Positions 58,481 to 64,000 of a stretch of 64,000 nucleotides of DNA are shown here, piece by piece. Each line of letters opens with the position of its first letter. Position 1 is the stretch's first letter. The stretch covers positions 23,124,423 through 23,188,422 of the forward strand of contig NC_063436.1 in NCBI RefSeq assembly GCF_020379485.1. The letters run 5' to 3'. This stretch comes from Brassica napus. Lineage: Eukaryota; Streptophyta; Magnoliopsida; Brassicales; Brassicaceae. Below the pieces are notes generated by a model. The model did not search any database. It worked only from the letters and a program-made list of their open reading frames with translations, and was not told the origin of the DNA. Position numbers and translations under genes: made by a program.

Positions 58481-58831
58481 CCAAAAGCCGTGAAAATGCT
58501 AAAAGGGGAATACAATGCAGAGATGTATGCAAAGCTATCTAACATATCCAATGAAGTGAAAATGGAAGTGTAAGCTGAAGACAGTTCTGAAGAAGAAATC
58601 ACATAAGAGTTTTATGGAATCATAGATAATATTTCTGAAATCAACTTGGTGGGATGGAGATTTAAAGGAAAAGAAAAGGATGTACCAAGTTCATCTGGTT
58701 ACTAGTAGCTTGATGTTAGTGTAAGTATTGCGTGATATTGCTAATGCTTAGTATGCTCATTAGTAAAGTTTATGGAGAGGAGTAAAACAGTTATATCTCC
58801 CTTTTCAGTTGCAAGAAACACAATATAATTT

Positions 58832-58950
58832 ATGTACAGTTGATGTTGAATGTAGGAAAGCTCATGAAGAGTGTAGGTAACACTCGAACTGAGTAATCTT
58901 AACCAATACCAGCAAAGTTAGAAGTATTTCCTCTTGTCCAAATGTAAGAA
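58832..58950 (-). pseudogene. Duplicated 3' end of the class 3 lipase gene
   Basis: The stretch from tgtacagttgatgttgaatg through gctcatgaagagtgtag matches 60194-60245, which covers the stop codon and last codons of the lipase at 60225, with scattered substitutions. The following ccagcaaagtt...cctcttgtccaaatg matches 60005-60041 in the lipase 3' flank. This is a partial, diverged tandem copy and is not coding. Confidence 0.6.
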
Positions 58951-60224
58951 AACAAATAATTTTATATATATTTGTGTAATATGTTTGATTTTGTTTCTCC
59001 AAATTCAGCATACATGTTAAAAAATGTTAACTGATACAGTCTCCAAAGAGATTGGAAATATTACTTCTATATAAAGATTACTAGAGTTTGGTCTGTGTTA
59101 AAACACAGTCTTGGCTTTGTTTCTTGTTTCTTCTTTAATTTAGTTTACAAAATTGGCAAAATGTTTTTATAGAAGTTAAACTATTAGATTATATGTTCGG
59201 TTATTTAGGATGGTGTTGCTATTGTATCTGATTTTATCAATGACAATAAGCTAATATGTTAATAATTAATACTTAACAAAAGTTTTTGTTATCCATAGCT
59301 AAACCCAGTTGCAATCTGATTTGATTGGAACGCTTGAAATTGAAAACATTTTTAATTAACACATATATGGTTCATATATATGAAACAAATTTTATTAGTC
59401 TTACTAAAACAATGGGAGTAATATTTGGTAGATATTAATTATTATGAAATAGTCTTACTAAGACTTCTCTATAGTAGATAAAAAATTAGGACTCTATTTT
59501 AATAGAGTAGATGAATAAACCTTTTTCAATCCCTTCTGATTGAGCTCATTCTGATTTTTTATAAGTACAAACAAACAATTGTATTGTTTGCTTTATATTT
59601 GCAATATATTATTTTAATATTTTCTTAATATTTCATCATATTTTGCTAGTATTTTGTAAAATGATATCTAAAACATATTTAAACTTTACAAAACATGTTT
59701 TATGTATATCAAATAATATAATACAATAATATGAAAGTTAAAGTTTCAACAAATGTAATTAATATATATACAGCCAAATCAACTGTTTTTAATAAAAACT
59801 ACATTCCCAAATAGAAAAAAATTGTAAATTAATAACTCTATATAGTAAAAACATATCTTAATCCAAATATTATTAATTTATAGAGTTTTTGCTGTATAAT
59901 TTTCTACCATTGCAAACTAATTAAATTTTATTAATTTGCAGTAATCTAATAAGAAATTTCGTATATGGTTAAATACTTAAATACCAAATTTCTTATATGT
60001 ATACCAGCAAAACTGGGAATCTCTTTCCTCTTGTCCAAATGCAAAAAACACAATACAGTCCATGAATGAATATTAGAAGAGATGCCTTTTGATTACAGTA
60101 AGACTAAAATAATCACTATCAATTATTAGATAATATTATTCTTTACATCAAAAAAAATAGCATGTAAATTAAACTGTGTATAAATATTAAACAATGTACA
60201 GTTGATGCTGAATGTAGGGAAAGC
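58951..60224. other. Lipase 3' flank, AT-rich
   Basis: Non-coding AT-rich sequence between the duplicated lipase end and the lipase stop codon. No gene. Confidence 0.4.
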
Positions 60225-63200
60225 TCACGAAGAGTGCAGATCACACTCGAGCTCAGTAATCAAGAGTTCCATCATCTTTTTATACATTGGCATGTAATGA
60301 TCATTGATCATTGTTCTCGATAGCCTCATCTTTCTGTACAATTCTCTTGGCGTCTCGTATAGTCTCACACGCTCCACCGTTGCCGTCCTTGTCCCCACCA
60401 CCATTGCCTCATCATGCTCTGTTTCAGATTCTGTCTCTGTCACCGACACTATGTGCATTATCTTACCAGGCGGGTAGAACCGCTGGCTCTCTATAAAGTC
60501 AGACGACGATGCTGAAACCGGACTCTGGTTCTGTCCGTTGGAGGATTCACTGCCTCCTGTAATGACAGTCTCTTCCTCTGTTATCTCCTTTGCTGCCGCT
60601 GCTTCTTCTTCCATGGCTCCGCTGGCTCTTTCCTTCTCCTGTCGAGTCAGCTCTTTGTCCAGTTCGTCCCATAGCTCACCTTCTGTCACGTCTTCTTCTA
60701 CTGAAGATGTTTCAGTGATCACTTGGTCGATTGAGATCAACGGCTCTTCATCTTCTTCTGGTTCAGAGTCGCTGCTGCTTGAAGAACAATGCTCTGTTCT
60801 CTTGTGAGCCTTTCGGTCTATCACTACGGTTTGAGCCAGTAGAGCTTCTGTGCTTCTTCTTTCGGGTACTATAGCGGAGGCTTCGGGCAAGTCTGTGACT
60901 TTAGAGTTAAGCTGAGAGCTGATAGCTCTACGACGTGGTCCCATGCAAGACCATGACGAGAGAGAAGAACGAGTCTGCACTACGGCTTGCGCTACGTCCT
61001 GTGCACGCTTTAGCATGACCTGAACAAATTTTACAGCATCAACCATCACCATGACAAGAAAAAACGAATCCACCAATCTATACATTTAGTTGTTCAACAT
61101 ACGTAACCATTCACTCAGGAGATTAGTATTATAAACAGAAGATTTTTACCTGAGTGCCGCTTGAGACAGGCCGGAGAATCGCCCCAGCACCAGCCACTCT
61201 TGCTTTCGCACTGGCTATAGACGGCAAACGTGATCCTATGGCTGTTGCAGACCGATAAACGACACTAAGGACCCTGGTGTGCTCAACCTGATCACGCAGG
61301 TCATTTGACCATGAGGACGAGGTTACCTGCCAACATTTGAGAAAAAGGTATCTTAGTTGTATAAAAACGGGCGTCCATTAGTGACACAATTGTTTAACAT
61401 AGTATCTAATCTACTACGGTTATTAATTTATTATCAGGACAACATATAATGTGATGCACTGAAATGAAACATGTGACATTACCATCAGATAATGGCAAAG
61501 CATGTCACGTACCTCAGAACGAAGGTCATCTACTGACGCAGCAGAGAACGTTGGGACGAGATCAGATCCATTGATGATAGTAGTAATGAAATGCTTGCCT
61601 GACTCTGCTAAATCCCAAGTCATACAAGCAGCTGCGAGTTGTTCAAATAAAAATTCAGAGCTAAGCATACGATTTGCAACTCTCAGAATAAATTGATATA
61701 TAAATAGCTTCGGCATTAGAATGAAAGGAGAGGAGATCATAACAGAATAATGGATGTACCTGGTGCAAAAGTGAAGCAAGTAGCGGAGGCAAACTCTTTT
61801 TGCTCCCTAAGAATATAGGTTAAAAGTGCAGCTGTCCCACCCCCAAGAGAATGACCCACGATCTGAAACAAAACATGCTCCTTAGAAACGAGTGATGCAG
61901 TAGATAAGAATATACAACAGCAAAGTGTTCTCAGGCCAAAATACATATCATTTGAAAAAGTTTCAATTATCTCTCTAACACGTATGTTTAAAGGAACTGA
62001 GTTTTGCACGTGAAAATCAGTTAAAAGTTAACTCCGATGACTGAGCATTTTACCATATGTAGGTTGCCTAGGTTATCTACACCTACTGGTATTAAAATCG
62101 ATAGAATGCAATCCAGAAAGTAACGCTAAATACAGAGCATTACCTGAACCTTGTAACTAGGATTTTCATTAAGGGCCTTGATGAGGCACGGAACACTAAG
62201 TTTAGCAATCCAACGAGCTGCAGCAACCATTCCGCAATGTGCATAACCTAAAACTAAGTTGCTTAGACCACCATCATGCAACACTGAATGATGGAACGGG
62301 ACCACTGCACCAGTTGCCGCTGTAAGTGTATCTTTGATGCTATGAGTGCCACGTATCAGTAGCAGGAAACATTTTGAATTGGTATCACGTATGATCGTGA
62401 AGGCAGGCTGCAAAATCTACAGGACCCAAAAACCAACTGATCATGGATCCGGAAATAAATTAAATAAAAATTAAACAGAACTCGCAAAGTATAAAAATGC
62501 CAACCAGACAAAAACAATTGGCGCTGATCTATTTTCAAGCTTCCCCTTGATTTTAATTTCCATGTTGACCAGCATGATGGTCGTTATATCAAAGAAAAAA
62601 AAAATCTACTAATAAAACTCTTCCTAGCAACTAAGTCCAACGTTTAATACTGAAGACCAATCATTCTGAGGAAGATATATTATTATCTCCCAAAACACAC
62701 ATTCCTAAGAGAAGTTATCCAAATAGTGCTTAAGTAGTTGGAAAGAAAGCACATAGTTACCCTAAACAAGCTAATCATCACGAGTAATAGCAAGAAGGAA
62801 AAATATCAAATAGAAATGACATACCCCAGCTTTAGGCTTCTGAAGAAGGACATCATCATGAGAATAACCAGCAGTCTCGAGAAACACAGGAAAAGGCTTC
62901 TTGGAGAAAAGCATACAGAGAGTCAAAAACCTCAGCAACTCCGTCAACTCCATGATGATCTCTGGTCCTTTTAACTCTACACAATTACTTCCCGCATAAA
63001 CACTAGCACTCGAAAAGTTTCCCTGAAAAAAAAAACATGTAAGCAAGCAATGTCTCTAAAAAGAAATACACTTTGCACTGTAAACAGCTAAACTACACAT
63101 AACTATACACTAGTCATTAAATTACATGCAGGAGCCACACCACAAAGATGCAAGAACTACTTCAATAAAAAACAAACAAATCTTTTACATATATAATAAT

Positions 63201-63562
63201 AATAGAAAAATCAAGCGAGCTTGCTCAATTATGAAATTGAAGCCTTAAGATGGAGGTAGAGATGAGGAGGTGCGAACCTGCCTACGCATCAAATAGTTAA
63301 TACCAAAAGCCAGATCGGCGATGGGCCATTTGCCCAGCGTCTCCGAATACGTAAACCGTAACGTCTCCGACAAAGTCGAAATAGTCTCGAGCCAAGTCGC
63401 CGGCGCTTGAGCCGGCCTCCTCACGATCCTCCTCCTACCGGATCTCCCCGATTTACCCAGCTCCGAATCGTCCTCCCCGTCTCTCGCCCACACGATCCGC
63501 CGCCCCAGTAGATACAGAACCACCACTGCTCCCGTGGCGGTCACCATTGCACCCGCCGCCAT
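60225..63562 (-). CDS. Class 3 lipase with Lipase3 N-terminal domain (DAG lipase-like)
   Basis: A serine lipase of the mono-/diacylglycerol lipase type, probably the counterpart of Arabidopsis At4g16070. Exons 63562-63278, 63022-62825, 62416-62144, 61862-61760, 61631-61513, 61326-61150 and 61019-60225 give 649 residues in phase. A hydrophobic N-terminal anchor (about 5-22, TGAVVVLYLL) precedes the Lipase3 N-domain. The core has LLLIRGTHSIKDTLTA, the nucleophile elbow IVGHSLGGG (Ser about 257), and the catalytic Asp region INGSDLVPTFS. After about residue 390 a long acidic, Ser-rich tail begins (SSSSDSEPEEDEEPLIS), typical of this subgroup. The conserved end FYPPGKIMHIV and YKKMMELLITELE closes it. 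No lesion was seen. Confidence 0.93.
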
Positions 63563-64000
63563 CTCCGATCAACGAAAATCGAGAAACTTCCGAATCCAAT
63601 TTCACTCCTCTCGCAGATTCAAAGGGATTATTATATAACCCTCGCTGAAACGAAACGACGAAGAAGATTGTTCAACAGGAATCGAAGCTCCGATTTGGGG
63701 GCATTCATTCATGGAACGTTGCGCAGAGAAGAAGGAGAAAGCGAGGATCGTTATGATTCCATGAATTTGTTTTTTTACTCTTTTTTTTCGAAGGTCGAAA
63801 TTACTTAAAAGGTTATGAACACGTCAGCATCTTGGTCGGGTGATTCAGGGGTGTTTTCGTCATTAACAACGTACGTGGCTTTCTTGGTGATGAGTAGGTA
63901 ATCCATTTAAGGTTAAGTCCAAAGGATGCAAGGAAGAAGAAGGCACGTTTGGAATTTAGATTTGTTGCATCTGCTTAAAGCGATTCCAATTCGGATTATC
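63563..64000. other. Lipase upstream region
   Basis: 5' leader and promoter of the lipase, transcribed leftward. No second gene was recognised before the window edge. Confidence 0.4.

Overview
This is plant nuclear DNA, very probably from a Brassica-type crucifer. The genes have short GT-AG introns, intergenic sequence is AT-rich, and the gene order matches from memory the Arabidopsis thaliana chromosome 4 block At4g15890 to At4g16070: CAP-D3, PRL1, SWEET17, LC8 dynein light chain, soluble epoxide hydrolase, then a plastid-type unknown protein and a class 3 lipase. The identifiers are recalled, not searched. Exon structures were built by hand from splice sites and reading phase.

Layout. 1-4554 holds the 3' part of CAP-D3 (+). 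4967-8279 is a complete 17-exon PRL1 (+). 9169-12079 is SWEET17 (-) with transposon-swollen introns. 12841-16700 is repeat-rich: a head-to-head pair of small Helitrons, a hAT-type element and a palindromic tandem repeat. 16823-17483 is a three-exon LC8 gene (+). 17842-31138 is a nested transposon block. 31147-32424 is an epoxide hydrolase (-). 34686-36377 is a 301-residue plastid-type protein (-). 36378-52313 is a gene desert with a complete Cassandra TRIM retrotransposon that carries 5S rRNA sequence, hAT-type MITEs, a 1.17-kb TIR element, a decayed RNase H fragment and one small unknown gene at 45567-45983. 52314-53732 is a second epoxide hydrolase (+), 54052-55783 a NUDX7-like Nudix hydrolase (-), 58134-58480 a receptor-kinase relic, and 60225-63562 a class 3 lipase (-).

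The most striking structure is 17842-31138. A non-autonomous LTR retroelement (minus orientation, 5-bp target duplication caatg, outer LTRs of 267 bp identical to each other) inserted 8 bp past the stop codon of the epoxide hydrolase. It is composite: a third, diverged LTR and a second partial internal region lie inside it. Its upstream LTR was then split by an 8,372-bp Mutator-like element (22635-31006) with a 9-bp duplication, tctaatttc. The MULE carries an intact 838-residue MuDR-type transposase and a convergent DUF1985-type gene, which lacks a Ulp1 peptidase domain and has acidic repeats and AT-hook motifs. Joining the two LTR halves at the duplication gives exactly the other LTR, so both insertions are recent and their order is certain.

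The host genes are unrelated housekeeping and metabolic genes and do not form a pathway.
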